NCBI GenBank assembly: GCA_900491605.1
Contig: UESW01004356.1
Span: 527,297 to 591,296, forward strand
From: Calamus simplicifolius
Lineage: Eukaryota; Streptophyta; Magnoliopsida; Arecales; Arecaceae
Length of the DNA: 64,000 bases
Direction: 5' to 3'
In this document: piece by piece, positions 1 to 10,933 of the stretch
How positions within the stretch are numbered: position 1 is the stretch's first letter
Layout of the letters: each line of letters begins with the position of its first letter
Program-made: the position numbers and the translations under genes
Notes under the pieces: model-generated
The model's database searches: none
Seen by the model: only the letters and a program-made list of their open reading frames with translations
Told to the model about the DNA's origin: nothing

Positions 1-197
1 AGAATATTTTTTGCAATATGTTAGTATGCTATTAATCATCGTTGGGTGAGATTGCGGTTTGTATTTGCTCATATGTTCTCCTAGTGTGGCATATATGCCA
101 CACATTTAGGAGAACATATGGAGAAATGCTGCTGAAATTTCAACGTAACCGATCGATGATAATTAATAGCAGAATAACATATCACAAAAAATATTCT
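1..197. repeat. Imperfect ~197 bp foldback (MITE-like palindrome)
   Basis: Both ends read AGAATATTTTTTG when taken inward from opposite strands, and similarity continues inward to a 51 bp core at 70-120 centred on GGCATATATGCC. The same unit is present in element B (22040-22236), so it was in the family ancestor. It could be an old MITE or a structural part of the CACTA 5' leader. It may begin left of the window. Confidence 0.65.
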
Positions 198-576
198 TGA
201 ATGGGATAGGGCCATACCTTTTAGACATGGAGTGAAGGTGGAATTAATTTAGGACACTTGAATGCTTGTGAAGTCTCATGATTAAACTGACTGCCTTGCG
301 GCCCGACCCGAACTCAAGCCCTAGCATTAGCCTAGCATGAACCTGTGCCTCGGTCCTTGCTAGCACGCCAAGGATCATAGCCGTGGCCGGGCCTTGCAGG
401 GTAGGGACCTTAGTTGTCTAAAAAAAAATTGGTTTAGTTATAAATTATTTAAATGGTTGTTATTAACCTTAGTTGTGTAAAAGAAATAATTTAGTTATAT
501 ATTTAGTAATGCTAATATAGTTTTATAACGTGGTTTCCTTTAATGGTTTACCAGAAATTGTATAAGTCGGTCAAAA
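198..576 (+). other. 5' leader of the TnpD-like gene
   Basis: No coding sequence is seen. A GC-rich block at about 290-410, with CCTAGCAT and GGGCCTTG motifs, sits in otherwise AT-rich sequence and is conserved in element B at about 21835-21960. Conservation in both copies suggests promoter or 5' untranslated sequence, but no TATA box was assigned. Confidence 0.4.
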
Positions 577-1489
577 ATGAGCGGGGCTCGCTCGTGGATG
601 TATGCAAGGATAAAAGATGGCTTGCTTAATCCATATTTTCTGAATGGATTGGAAGAATTTATCGCATTTGTATGTAGCCAACCTGAATGGATGGATGAGC
701 CTAGGATTAGGTGCCCATACAACTATCACAGGTGTCAGAATAAAGCCTACAGAGATGTCGAAACTGTTAAGGTGCATCTGTGTAAAAAGGGGTTTGTTCC
801 TGATTACGATGTTTGGTACTGTCATGGTGAACCAGAGGAAATTCCAGCAGTTGTTATAAGCCAACAAGTGTCAATTCCCGTTGATGAACCATTTGTGAAT
901 CTAAACACATATGAAGAAATGGTGATGAATGCATCGAGTAATGAATTCAATCAGAATACATTTATGGAAGAACCAAATCCAGATGCACAACAATTTTATG
1001 ATATGTTGCGTGCTGCAAATCAAGAATTGTATCCTAGTTGTGAGGGTTATTCCCAGTTGTCTATGGCTGCTCGGTTGTTGAATATTAAGGCAGAACATCA
1101 ATTATCAGAAAAGGCATTTAATTCTGTAACTGGGTTAATCAAGGAAATTTTGCCAAATGATAATGTTGTAGCAGACAGTTTTTACTCAACGAAGAAGTTG
1201 TTGTGTGGGCTTGGGCTCCTAGTTAATAAGATCGATTGTTGCTTGAATAATTGTATGATATATTGGGGTGAAGACTCGGAGCTGAGATGGTGTAAGATTT
1301 GTAGGCAATCAAGGTACAAAAACGGCGAAGGGGGAGCTAGTACAAGTAGGAGGAAAAGTGTTCCTTACAAGAGGATGCATTACTTTCCTCTGACTCCACG
1401 CCTGCAGAGATTATACAGATCTAAGGCTACATCTGCTGATATGAGATGGCATGCCGAACATGAATCTAAAGAGGATGAAATGCGGCATC

Positions 1490-1494
1490 CATCA
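1490..1494. other. Target-site duplication CATCA, left copy
   Basis: CATCA lies directly before the solo LTR and again at 3028-3032 after it. Element B, without this insertion, has the single site (CGTCA in the same context), which confirms the boundaries. Confidence 0.85.
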
Positions 1495-1664
1495 TGTTGA
1501 CCCAATTGATGATTTTGATGATTAACAAAACTATCTGAGTATAACTCTTGAAGGCTCTGATGATTTTGATTTAGTGTTTCAGATTATAAGACTATTGAAT
1601 GATCAAAATCAGGAGTTACATAGTGTTCTGGATCGAATCTAATGTCTAGGTAAGAATTGCAGAT

Positions 1665-1935
1665 ATTAGAGTCGACTCCGAGAATCACAGAGCCGACTCC
1701 GAAACTGGCACGGACGTTAGAGTCGACTCCGAGACTGTTAGAGTCGACTCTCACAGAAGAAGCAGAAAGTCGATTTTTTTGGCCCCGACCTAGAGTCGAC
1801 TCCGGGTAAGTTAGAGTCGACTCCGGAAAAGTTTCTTGTCGACCTTAGAAAAGCCAGAGACGACTCCAGAAATACCGTTTTAAAATGCCTCGAGCTAGAG
1901 CCGACTCCAGAAAAGTTAGAGTCGACTCCAACCCA
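1665..1935. repeat. Cluster of GAGTCGACTC palindromes in the LTR
   Basis: About nine GAGTCGACTC or GAGCCGACTC-type decamers, each holding GTCGAC, are spaced irregularly within 270 bp of the LTR, upstream of its TATA box. A similar cluster occurs in solo LTR 2. The position suits enhancer-like U3 repeats, though no function is shown. Confidence 0.7.
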
Positions 1936-2071
1936 CCTGGAACGAAAAATCAAGTTGCCAGATCAGCTCTAACGGTAATATTTCTATTTTACCTTATTTC
2001 TAACGGATATATTTTGATACAAGGTACACTCCAACGAAGAGTTTTCTTCCAAAAGAGCTGTGAAAGAAATC

Positions 2072-2079
2072 TATAAAAA
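2072..2079 (+). promoter_or_regulatory. LTR TATA box
   Basis: TATAAAAA lies mid-LTR in the sense orientation, downstream of the palindrome cluster, where a retrotransposon U3 promoter is expected. Inferred from motif and position. Confidence 0.55.
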
Positions 2080-5000
2080 GGGAAGTCTATTGTTCAAAAA
2101 AAAGACGGAAAAATAGAAAGAAAAAGAGAGAAAATCTGAGATAGACAAATCCCATTTCAAAAATCCGAGAGCTTGAATCTTAAGAGGAAAAACCTTCTAG
2201 CTCAAATCCACTCCACTCCAAAAGGGTCAAGAGGAATCCAAAAGCGTTCAAATCAAAGTCCTGGCGGATTTCTCAACTTGGAGAAAGGAGATTCATTTCT
2301 TGCTTTTCAAATCTTCTCAACTGCTTCAACTGTGAAGAATCGGAGCTGAGGCTTGATTCAATCCAGCAAGGAGAAGAAGAAAAGAAGAAAAGCTCAAAAG
2401 CCAACCTATCTACAAATCAGGCTTTTCTAAACCTTGTTATTCTTAATTTGTATATTTGCTCATTGAGGAGCTTTGTATTTCAAAAACAATACTTATTTTG
2501 TTTGTGCCTAGTTCAATCTGGGGGATTGAACTAGAGGAGGTAGTTTTACCTCGGTTCAAGCTTGGTTAAGCTTGGGTTCGTTGTGATCCCGTTAAAACAA
2601 CGAGTTGGGTTTTGTGCTGGTAAGCCCGTGTAAAACCGGCTGGGTTCATTGTGATCCCGTTAAAACAATGAGTTGGGTTTTGTGCTGGTAAGCCCATGTA
2701 AAACTGGCTGGGTTCGTTGTGCGCCCGGGAAAACAACAAGTTCGAGTTGTGAGCTTGTAAAACAACTCTACTGTAATCTATGGTGATTATAGTGTGGACC
2801 CAAGTGATTCTTGGGAGTGGACGTAGGTGTTGGATACACCGAACCACTATAAAATCTTTTGTGTTTGCCGTGTTCCATTGTCTCTTTCTCTATCTCTATC
2901 TTATTCACTGCACTTTATAGTTACCTTGCATTTGCCTTCATTAATCTCAAGCAAACTATTTTAAAAAGGCTAATTTTTTAAAGAACTCAATTCACCCCCC
3001 CCTCTTGGGTTGCCATCTGGGCCAACACATCAGATTCAAAAGCTTGGAAGCATTTCAATGAAAATCATCCTGATTTCACTGAAGATATTAGGAATGTGAG
3101 ATTAGGTCTTTGTACCGATGGCTTCCAACCATTTGGTCAAGGGGGGAAAAAGTATTCATGTTGGCCTGTGATATTGACTGTATAAACCTTCCTCCATGGA
3201 AGTGCATAAAAGAGACTGCAATGTTTTTGACAGTTTTGGTTCCAGGACCATCAAATCCAAAGGAAAAGATTGATGTCTTCCTGCAACCATTGGTGGCCGA
3301 ATTAAAAATGTTGTGGGAAATAGGAGTCGTAGCCTACGACATTTCTATGAAACAGAATTTCATTATGAGAGTTGCTTTGATGTGGACAATAAGTGACTTC
3401 CCGGCATATGCAATGTTGTCTGGTTGGAGCACTGCTGGACGTCTGGCATGCCCTCATTGCATGTATGATTCGGATGCATTTATATTGTAGAAGAGTGGTA
3501 AGCAGTCATGGTTTGATAATCATAGGAAGTTCTTGCCCCCAAATCATCCTTACAGGCGTAACTTGATCGCATTCCGGAAGAACAAAGCAGTCACAAAATT
3601 CGCCGAACCGGTTAGGTCCGGCATGGATATATTTGATACTATAGAGCATTTGGGGTTGAGGTATGCTTGGGAACCAGATGCAGATAGAATAAATGGTCGT
3701 ATATGTAAAGAACATAACTGGAAGAAGCGGAGTATATTTTGGGATTTGCCTTATTGAAGCACAAATCTCATCCGGCACAACTTGGATGTTATGCATATCG
3801 AGAAAAAAATTTTTGATAACATATTTAACACGGTCCTAAACATCTCGAGAAAAACAAAAGACACTACAAAATCAAGAGAAGAACTTAATCAGTATTGCAG
3901 AAGAGGTGATTTGAGGAGGAGTACCGATGGGACCTATCCTAAAGCCTGTTACACTCTTGACAGAAATTCACAAGAAGTTTTATGTAACTGGCTTAGAGGG
4001 TTAAAATTTCCAGATGGTTATGCCTCAAATATCGGTAGGTGTGTGGACATGCATAAGCTCAAGTTGTTCGGCATGAAGAGTCACGACTGTCATGTTTTCA
4101 TGCAATGGTTATTGCCTATAGCTTTTCGTGAGTTGCTTCCGCAACATGTCTGGAAGGCATTGACAGAGCTCAGCTTGTTCTTCAAGGAGTTGTCTGCCAC
4201 AGTCATTACTTCTGCATCCATGGCAAGGCTTGAGGAGAAAATTTCAATTATTTTATGCAAGCTGGAGCGAATATTTCCTCCAGTTTTTTTGACTCAATGG
4301 AGCATTTACCGGTTCACTTGCCATACGAAGCGAGCATAGCTGGTCCCGTGCAGTATCGCTGGATGTATCCTTTCGAGAGGTAAATATATACATCATTAAG
4401 ACATATTGACATTTCAAATATTATTTCATTGCGAGAAAATTGGTTAATTTTTTGTCTCAACTTTACATATAGGTACCTTAAGAAGTTAAAAAATAATGTG
4501 CGTAATAAGGCAAGGGTTGAAGGTTCTATATGCAATGCACACTTGGTCGAAGAAGTTTCAGCTTTTGCCTCACATTACTTTGAGGGTCACGTCCACACGA
4601 GGAGCCAAAATCTTGGTCGTAACGATGACGTATGTGTGGACGAAGGAGAACCTAATGACGGTAGAATATCAATTTTTAAAGGTATCGGCCGTTCATTTGG
4701 GGGCAGAAGTCAAGAAATCTTAGCGATATGGAGTATAATGCAGCACATTATTATATCCTAATGAACTGTAGAGAAGTCGATCCATATATTGAGTAAGTGT
4801 ATACTTCAATGCTTAATTGGAACTTCTAATTTAAATTACAATATACCATAATATTTAATTGCTAACATCAGTTTTAATCCTTATCATCCCATAAGGATGT
4901 ATTGTGATAGACAACGACAGATGAATCCCGACATCAGTCAAGTTGCAATTGGACAGAAGTTAGAAACGGAGTTCGCTTACTGGTTTTATGAATTTGTGAG

Positions 5001-5910
5001 TAGTATCACTCAATCAATTTCAATAATGGCTTTAATTTTTCGAATTGGTTGTGAATAGCTTATTAATTTATAGGTAAACGGTCCATGGTCCCCAACGACA
5101 ATATTTTCATTAAATGTCTATCGCAATGGCCATTGAAGACCGTAACAACCTCTACTGGCTATTTTGTTAATGGGTACAAATTTCAGATTGAACGATTAGC
5201 AGCTTCAAGAGGCACGCAGAACTGGGGCGTGTGTGTTAAAGGAGAAAGTGTTGGAGCAAATATGCAGGATTATTACGGAAAGTTAGTAGAGGTGGTTGAA
5301 GTTGAATATCCCGGTTGGCCTATGAAATGAACCGTATTGTTTCGTTGCGATTGGTTCGATCCGACAGTTCCTGTGGGCAAAAGGGTTCATAACGACTACA
5401 ATTTGGTTGAAGTGAACCATCGACGAAGATTGCAGAAATATGACCCATTCATCCTTGCATCCCAAGCTCAGCAAGTGTTTTACTGCGGATATCCAAGTTT
5501 GCGCAACGACAAGCGAGATTGGTGGGCTGTTTCTAAAATCGTCCCACGTTCAACAATCTATTAGAGGAGAGTTCATCAAGTCAATCAGCCGAGTGCCCTG
5601 CATTTCAAGAGGATGAGATGGAAATGCATGCAATTGAGGACGACACAAGGGCTCCTGAAACATCACTTAGAGATCCAAATGGTGATGTCCAAGAAATTGC
5701 GGATGCAAATGTTCGGTTTCCTTCCGATGATAATGAAACTGAATCGCAGTCCGATACGGCATCGGATGTTGAACCAACATTTCACGAAACAAATGACACC
5801 GATTAAACATAGAGGTTTTTTTAAATTCAACTTTATTTTATAAGTGTTAAATTTTTACATAGTCAATCATTAATCGTAATTTAATTGCATGAATCTTTAG
5901 TATTTTCAGT

Positions 5911-7430
5911 ATGACGGGCAGAGGTAGATCTACCGACGACATACGGAGTGAGCAGGGACGTAGCCCTGCTGCATCAGATCACATGAGCTTTGGAGATGGA
6001 GAGTTCGGATCTCCATACATCGCACAGCCTTCGATCTCTCCAGCAGTCATGATCCTGCATTGGTATTACCATCCAGCCGATCGGCACATACCTCCGAGAG
6101 TTCTTCCACCATCGGCCGCACCGTACTTCGACTTGATGCTCATGGGCTGTAAGTATATACTAATTAAAAATATATGTTTATGTTTTTAAGTCAATTACTT
6201 ATAAACATGCATTTTTTTAACAGATTTATTGAGCAGCATCATGTATCCAGCCACATCAGCGCCGTATTTCAGAGGCGTGCAGATCCCAGTGGCTACGATT
6301 GGCGCCACGTATCACGAGGGAGTTTTATTTTTCTGAGTTTCAGGTAAACTTATTAAATACAATTTATCACTGATATAAAATTTCTTAATCTTAATAAATT
6401 CTGAAACTAACTATTTATTTTAATGCAGAAAAAGTTTACGTGGGACCCTGCCAGCCATGATGCCATTAGGGCAGCATGGGAGGCTCTTACGGGACGCCGA
6501 TACTCCGACATGCTTCATCGTTGGAGGTCATCGGGTCAGCGTCCTGCGCATGTGCCAGAGGGTATTTGGCACGAGTGGCAGCAGGCCTGGCAGTCCGATG
6601 GCTGGCGCAGGAGGTCCGCATCAGCCAGCACGAACCGCCGATCCGAGAAGGGCGGTCCTGGCACGGGTCTCTCCCGCCATACTTCGGGCTCCATTTCGAT
6701 TCAGGAGCACAGACGCCGTATGGTAAGAAAACATAAATAATTTAATTACTAATTTAGTTATTTACAAATATTTGTATTAATATCAATTTTTTTATTGTTA
6801 TAGTCTGAGCAGGAGGGCGGAGATCCTGGTGAGTTTCGTCTATTCAGGGCGACACACACCAGGAGGGACGGTTCCTGGGTCGACACGCGATCACGGGAGG
6901 TTGCGGTAAGAAATTAGCTTTATGTAGTATCTGTTTAATTTCTAAAATTTTATTTCGAGAAATTTATTAACTCATTTATTGTTGATTTTATAATTCAAAG
7001 ACACGAGTCGAGGAGCTTCGCTCCCAGGCATCGCAGGTCGACTCCACTGATGGGGAGACGCCCGTCGAACTCTCAGCAGAGGAGAGTCGGCGTGTGTTTT
7101 TGGAGGCTGTTGGTGCCCAGCCGCGAGACCGCAGGGTCTATGGTCTGGGCACTAGAGCTTCTGCATATTTTCCCCATCAGGCCTCCAGCTCGCGATTTTC
7201 TGGTGATATTCCTGCCGAGCGTTTAGACGACATTCGGAGATCTATTGGAGGAGGTTCGGCAGGACGTTCGTCAGGAGGTTCGGCAGGAGGTCGAGCACGA
7301 GTTCGAGCAGCGTATGCGAGGCCGGGATCAGGAGCTTGCAGACGTGCGAGATCAGATGCGTCATTTGCAGGATATGGTTAGCCGCTTGTCGCAGGGTCTC
7401 CAGCCTCCACGTGATCGCTCAGATTCTTGA
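5911..7430 (+). pseudogene. TnpA-like gene (transposase_24 family), element A
   Basis: The second gene of the element starts MTGRGRSTDD at 5911. Exons with GT-AG borders are about 5911-6149, 6224-6343, 6428-6722, 6804-6905 and 7002-7430. The centre (FTWDPASHDAIRAAWEALTG, then RYSDMLHRWR) fits the transposase_24 family of plant CACTA proteins. The C-terminus is a charged heptad-like coil (EEVRQDVRQEVRQEVEHEFE) that may dimerise. In En/Spm, TnpA binds subterminal repeats; the GCGACGCA array directly downstream is a plausible target here, by inference. The TGA near 6335 in exon 2 suggests a frame lesion or a misjudged splice border, so I call it a probable pseudogene. Confidence 0.72.
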
Positions 7431-7609
7431 TGTATTTTTTTTCTTTTTATATGTTGTACATGAAAACTTTTAATATATTAATTATTTTTGAAAATTGAAT
7501 GATTATGTTTGGATCAATATGAGTGAAGAATGTTTCGATCAATATTTAAATGTAACGAAATTGTATTAACCGTTTTAATTTTTAATATTTTATTTTTTTT
7601 AAAAAATTT

Positions 7610-8187
7610 AATTAGCGACGCATTAGCGACTGAAATTGCATCGCTAATATTTTTAAAATATTATTATTAAATATTGCGACGCAATGACCTGGCGTCGCAA
7701 TAATTTAAAAAAAATTAATAGCGACGCATTAGCGACTCAAATTGCATCGCTATTATATCTAAAATATTATTATTAAATATTGCGATGCAATGACCTTGCG
7801 TCGCAATATTTTAAAAAAAAATTATTAGCGATGCATTAGCGACTCAAATTGCATCGCTATTATATCTAAAATATTATTATTAAATATTACGACGCAACTA
7901 AATGCGTCGCAATATTGCGACGCAATTGAATGCATCGCAATATTTAATAATAATTTTAAATATTAAAAATTAGTTTTAAATTTAGCGACGCATTTGGATG
8001 CGTCGCAATATTGCGATGCATTGTTGCATCGCAGAGAGTCGCAATATTGCGACGCAATTGCGATAAATGGAGATTGCGACGACATCTGAGCGACGCCGTC
8101 ATTGCGTCGCTATTGCGTCGCAATAGCATGTTTAGCGATGTAATTGCGACGCATTTGGGCGTCGCAATATTTTTTCTCCTTGTAGTG
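7610..8187. repeat. 3' subterminal repeat array and terminal repeat, element A
   Basis: Units of TTAGCGACGCATTAGCGAC and ATTGCGACGCAATG, direct and inverted, fill about 580 bp up to the terminus CACTACAAGGAGAAAAAAT (read on the minus strand, 8187 inward). Such arrays bind TnpA in the En/Spm family. Many units differ only by CG to TG or CA. Confidence 0.85.
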
Positions 8188-8575
8188 CAGTAGCGACACA
8201 ATTTGAGTTGCTAATGCATCGCTAATTAATTTTTTTTAAAAATATTGCGACGCCAGGTCATTGCGTCGCAATATTTAATAATAATATTTTAGATATATAG
8301 CGATGCAATTTGAATCGCTAATGCATTGCTAATTATTTTTTAAAAAAATATTGCGATGTCAGGTCATTACGTCACAATATTTAATAATAATATATTTTAG
8401 ATATATTAGCAACGCAATTTCAGTCGCTAATGCGTCGCTAATTAATTTTTGTAAAAAATATTGCGACGCCAGGTCATTGCGTCCCAATATTTAATAATAT
8501 ATTTTAAAAATATTAGCGATGCAATTTCAGTCGCTAATGCGTCGCTAATTAATTTTTTTAAAAAAAATAAAATAT
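8188..8575. repeat. 3' subterminal repeat array of element B, truncated
   Basis: GCGACGCA/GCAATTTCAGTCGCTAAT units mirror those at about 7610-7870. The array starts directly after the terminus of element A and lacks its own CACTA end. Confidence 0.8.
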
Positions 8576-8736
8576 TAAAAATTAAAACGGTTAATACAAT
8601 TTCGTTACATTAAATATTGATCGAAACATTCTTCACTCATATTGATCCAAACAATAATCATTCAATTTCTAAAAATAATTAATATATTAAAATTTTGAAT
8701 TTTTCATGTACAAAATATAAAAAGTAAAAAAATACA

Positions 8737-10267
8737 TCAAGAATCCGAGTGATCACGTGGAGGCTGGAAACCCTGCGACATGCGGCTAACCATATCCTGC
8801 AACTGACGCATCTGATCTCGCACGTCTGCAAGCTCCTGCTGATGGCCTCGCATACGCTGCTCGAACTCATGCTCGACCTCCTGCCGAACCTCCTGACGAA
8901 CATCCTGCCGAACCTCCTCCGTAATAGATCTCCGAATATCGTCTAAACACTCGGCAGGAATATCACCAGAATATCGCGAGCTGGAGGCCTGATGGGGAAA
9001 ATATGCAGAAGCTCTAATGCCCAGACCATAGACCCTGCGGTCTCGCGGCTGGGCACCAATAGCCTCCAAAACACACGTTGACTCTCCTCTGCTGAGAGTT
9101 CGACGGGCGTCTCCCCATCAATGGAGTCGACCTGCGATGCCTGGGAGCGAAGCTCCTCAACTCGTGTCTTTGAATTATAAAATCAAAGATAAATGAATCA
9201 ATAAATTTCTCTAAATAAACTTTTAGAAATTAAACAGATAATATATTAAGCTAATTTCTTACCACAACCTCCCGTGATCGCGTATCGACCCAGGAACCGT
9301 CCCTCCTGGTGTGTGTCGCCCTGAATAGACGAAACTCACCAGGATCTCCGCCCTCCTGCTCAGACTATAATAATAAAAAATTGATATTAATGTAAATATT
9401 TGTAAATAATTAAATTAGTAATTAAATTATTTATGTTTTCTTACCATACGGCGTCTGTGCTCCTGAATCGAAATGGAGCCCGAAGGGTGGCGGGAGAGAC
9501 CTATGCCAGGACCGCCCCTCTCGGATCGGCGGTTCGTGCTGGCTGATGCGGACCTCCTGCGCCAGCTATCGGACTGCCAGGCCTGCTGCCACTCGTGCCA
9601 AATACCCTCTGGCACATGCACAGGACGCTGACCTGATGACCTCCAACGATGAAGCATGTCGGAGTATCGGCGTCCCGTAAGAGCCTCCCATGCTGCCCTA
9701 ATGGCATCATGGCTGGCAGGGTCCCACGTAAACTTTTTCTGCATTAAAATAAATAGTTAGTTTCAAAATTTATTAAGATTATGAAATTTAATATCAGTGA
9801 TAAATTGTATTTAATAAGTTTACTTGAAACTCAAAAAAATAAAACTCCCTCGTGGCTGCAGATACGTGGCGTCAATCGTAGCCACTGGGATCTGCACGCC
9901 TCTAAAATATGGAGCTGATGTGGCTCGATATATGATGCTGCTCAAAAAATCTGTTAAAAAAATGCATGTTTATAAGTAATTGACTTAAAAATATAAACAT
10001 ATATTTTTAATTAGTATATACTTACAGTCCATGAGCATCCAGTCGAAGTACGGCGCGACCGATGATGGAAGAACTCTCGGAGGTATGTGCCGATCGGCTG
10101 GATGGTAATATCAATGCAGGATCACCGCCGACTGCTGGAGAGGTCGAAGGCTGTGTGATGTATGGAGATCCGAACTCTTCATCTCCAAAGCTCATGTGAT
10201 ATGATGCAGCAGGGCTACGTCCCTGCTCACTCCGTATGTCGTCGGTAGATCTACCTCTGCCCGTCAT
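8737..10267 (-). pseudogene. TnpA-like gene, element B
   Basis: This is the mirror copy of 5911-7430, starting MTGRGRSTDD at 10267 and ending SQGFQPPRDHSDS at 8737. The transposase_24 core (9427-9744) and the C-terminal coil (8737-9069; QDVRQEVRQEVEHEFEQ) are both readable. Introns have the same positions as in element A. It differs by scattered substitutions only and has no large insertion. Whether its exon 2 is open is unclear, so expression of a full protein is doubtful. It may be the better-preserved TnpA copy of the pair. Confidence 0.7.
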
Positions 10268-10930
10268 ACTGAAAATACTAAAGATTCATGCAATTAAATT
10301 ATGATTAATGATTGACTATGTAAAAATTTAACACTTATAAAATAAAGTTAAATTTAAAAAAACCTCTGTTTAATCAGTGTCATTTGTTTCGTGAAATGTT
10401 GGTTCAACATCCGATGCCGTATCGGACTGCGATTCAGTTTCATTATCATCGGAAGGAAACCGAACATTTGCATCCGCAATTTCTTGGACATCACCATTTG
10501 GATCTCTAAGTGATGTTTTAGGAGCCCTTGTGTCGTCCTCAATTGCATGCATTTCCATCTCATCCTCTTGAAATGCAGGGCACTCGGCTGATTGACTTGA
10601 TGAGCTCTCCTCTAATACGATTGTTGAACGTGGGGCGATTTTAGAAACAGCCCACCAATCTCGCTTGTCGTTGCGCAAACTTGGATATCCGCAGTAAAAC
10701 ACTTGCTGAGCTTGGGATGCAAGGATGAATGGTTCATATTTCTGCAATCTTCATCGATGGTTCACTTCAACCAAATTGTAGTCGTTATGAACCCTTTTGC
10801 CGACAAGAACTGTCGGATCGAACCAATCGCAACGAAACAATACGGTTCATTTCATAGGCCAACCGGGATATTCAACTTCAACCACCTCTACTAACTTTCC
10901 GTAATAATCCTGCATATTTGCTCCAACACT

Positions 10931-10933
10931 TTC
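10931..10933. other. TSD TTC of CACTA element C (left)
   Basis: TTC at 10931-10933 is repeated at 18523-18525. Removing element C plus one TTC restores AACACTTTCTCCTTTAACAC, which is the complement of element A at about 5236-5257. CACTA elements make 3 bp duplications. Confidence 0.9.

Larger units (their letters stand above)
1495..3027 (+). mobile_element. Solo LTR 1 (probable Ty1/copia, class unconfirmed)
   Basis: A 1533 bp unit begins TGTTGACCC and ends GGGCCAACA (TG...CA), flanked by 5 bp CATCA duplications, with no internal coding region. A solo LTR from LTR-LTR recombination is the simplest reading. It is in plus orientation with a TATA box at 2072-2079. The U3-like part (about 1660-1930) has repeated GAGTCGACTC motifs. 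The 3' part, with a GGGTTTTGTGCTGGTAAGCCC repeat and the CCCCCCTCTTGGGTTGCC end, matches solo LTR 2 at 30838-32558. Copia assignment comes from general resemblance only. Confidence 0.85.
577..5806 (+). pseudogene. TnpD-like CACTA transposase, disrupted
   Basis: In autonomous CACTA elements TnpD is the catalytic transposase. The reading starts MSGARSWMYARI at 577 (transposase-associated domain, with CPYNYHRCQN and VKVHLCKKGF). It continues after the solo LTR with transposase_21 sequence (WKHFNENHPD, LVPGPSNPKEKIDVFLQPL, GRLACPHCMYD, the conserved DVMHIEKK). DUF4218-like (RCVDMHKLKLFGMKSHDCHV) and DUF4216-like (HNDYNLVEVNHRRRLQ) parts follow, ending in an acidic tail. Introns are visible at 4380-4472, about 4793-4869 and about 4998-5073. 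Damage includes the LTR at 1495-3027, CAG-to-TAG at 3488-3490, a stop after WDLPY near 3757, a frameshift near 4700, and a TGA at 5328-5330 that element B shares. No functional protein is possible. Confidence 0.88.
1..8187 (+). mobile_element. CACTA (En/Spm-type) element A, 3' part
   Basis: The sequence shows TnpD-like and TnpA-like genes in tandem, then an array of GCGACGCA/TTAGCGAC subterminal repeats, ending at 8187 in TTGTAGTG, the complement of the CACTACAA terminus that defines the superfamily. The 5' end lies left of the window. A 1.5 kb solo LTR interrupts the TnpD gene. Several stops and frameshifts mean the copy cannot make its own transposase. The same family is present as element B on the opposite strand, immediately to the right. 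Family assignment rests on gene content plus terminus; the missing 5' end is the main uncertainty. Confidence 0.88.
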
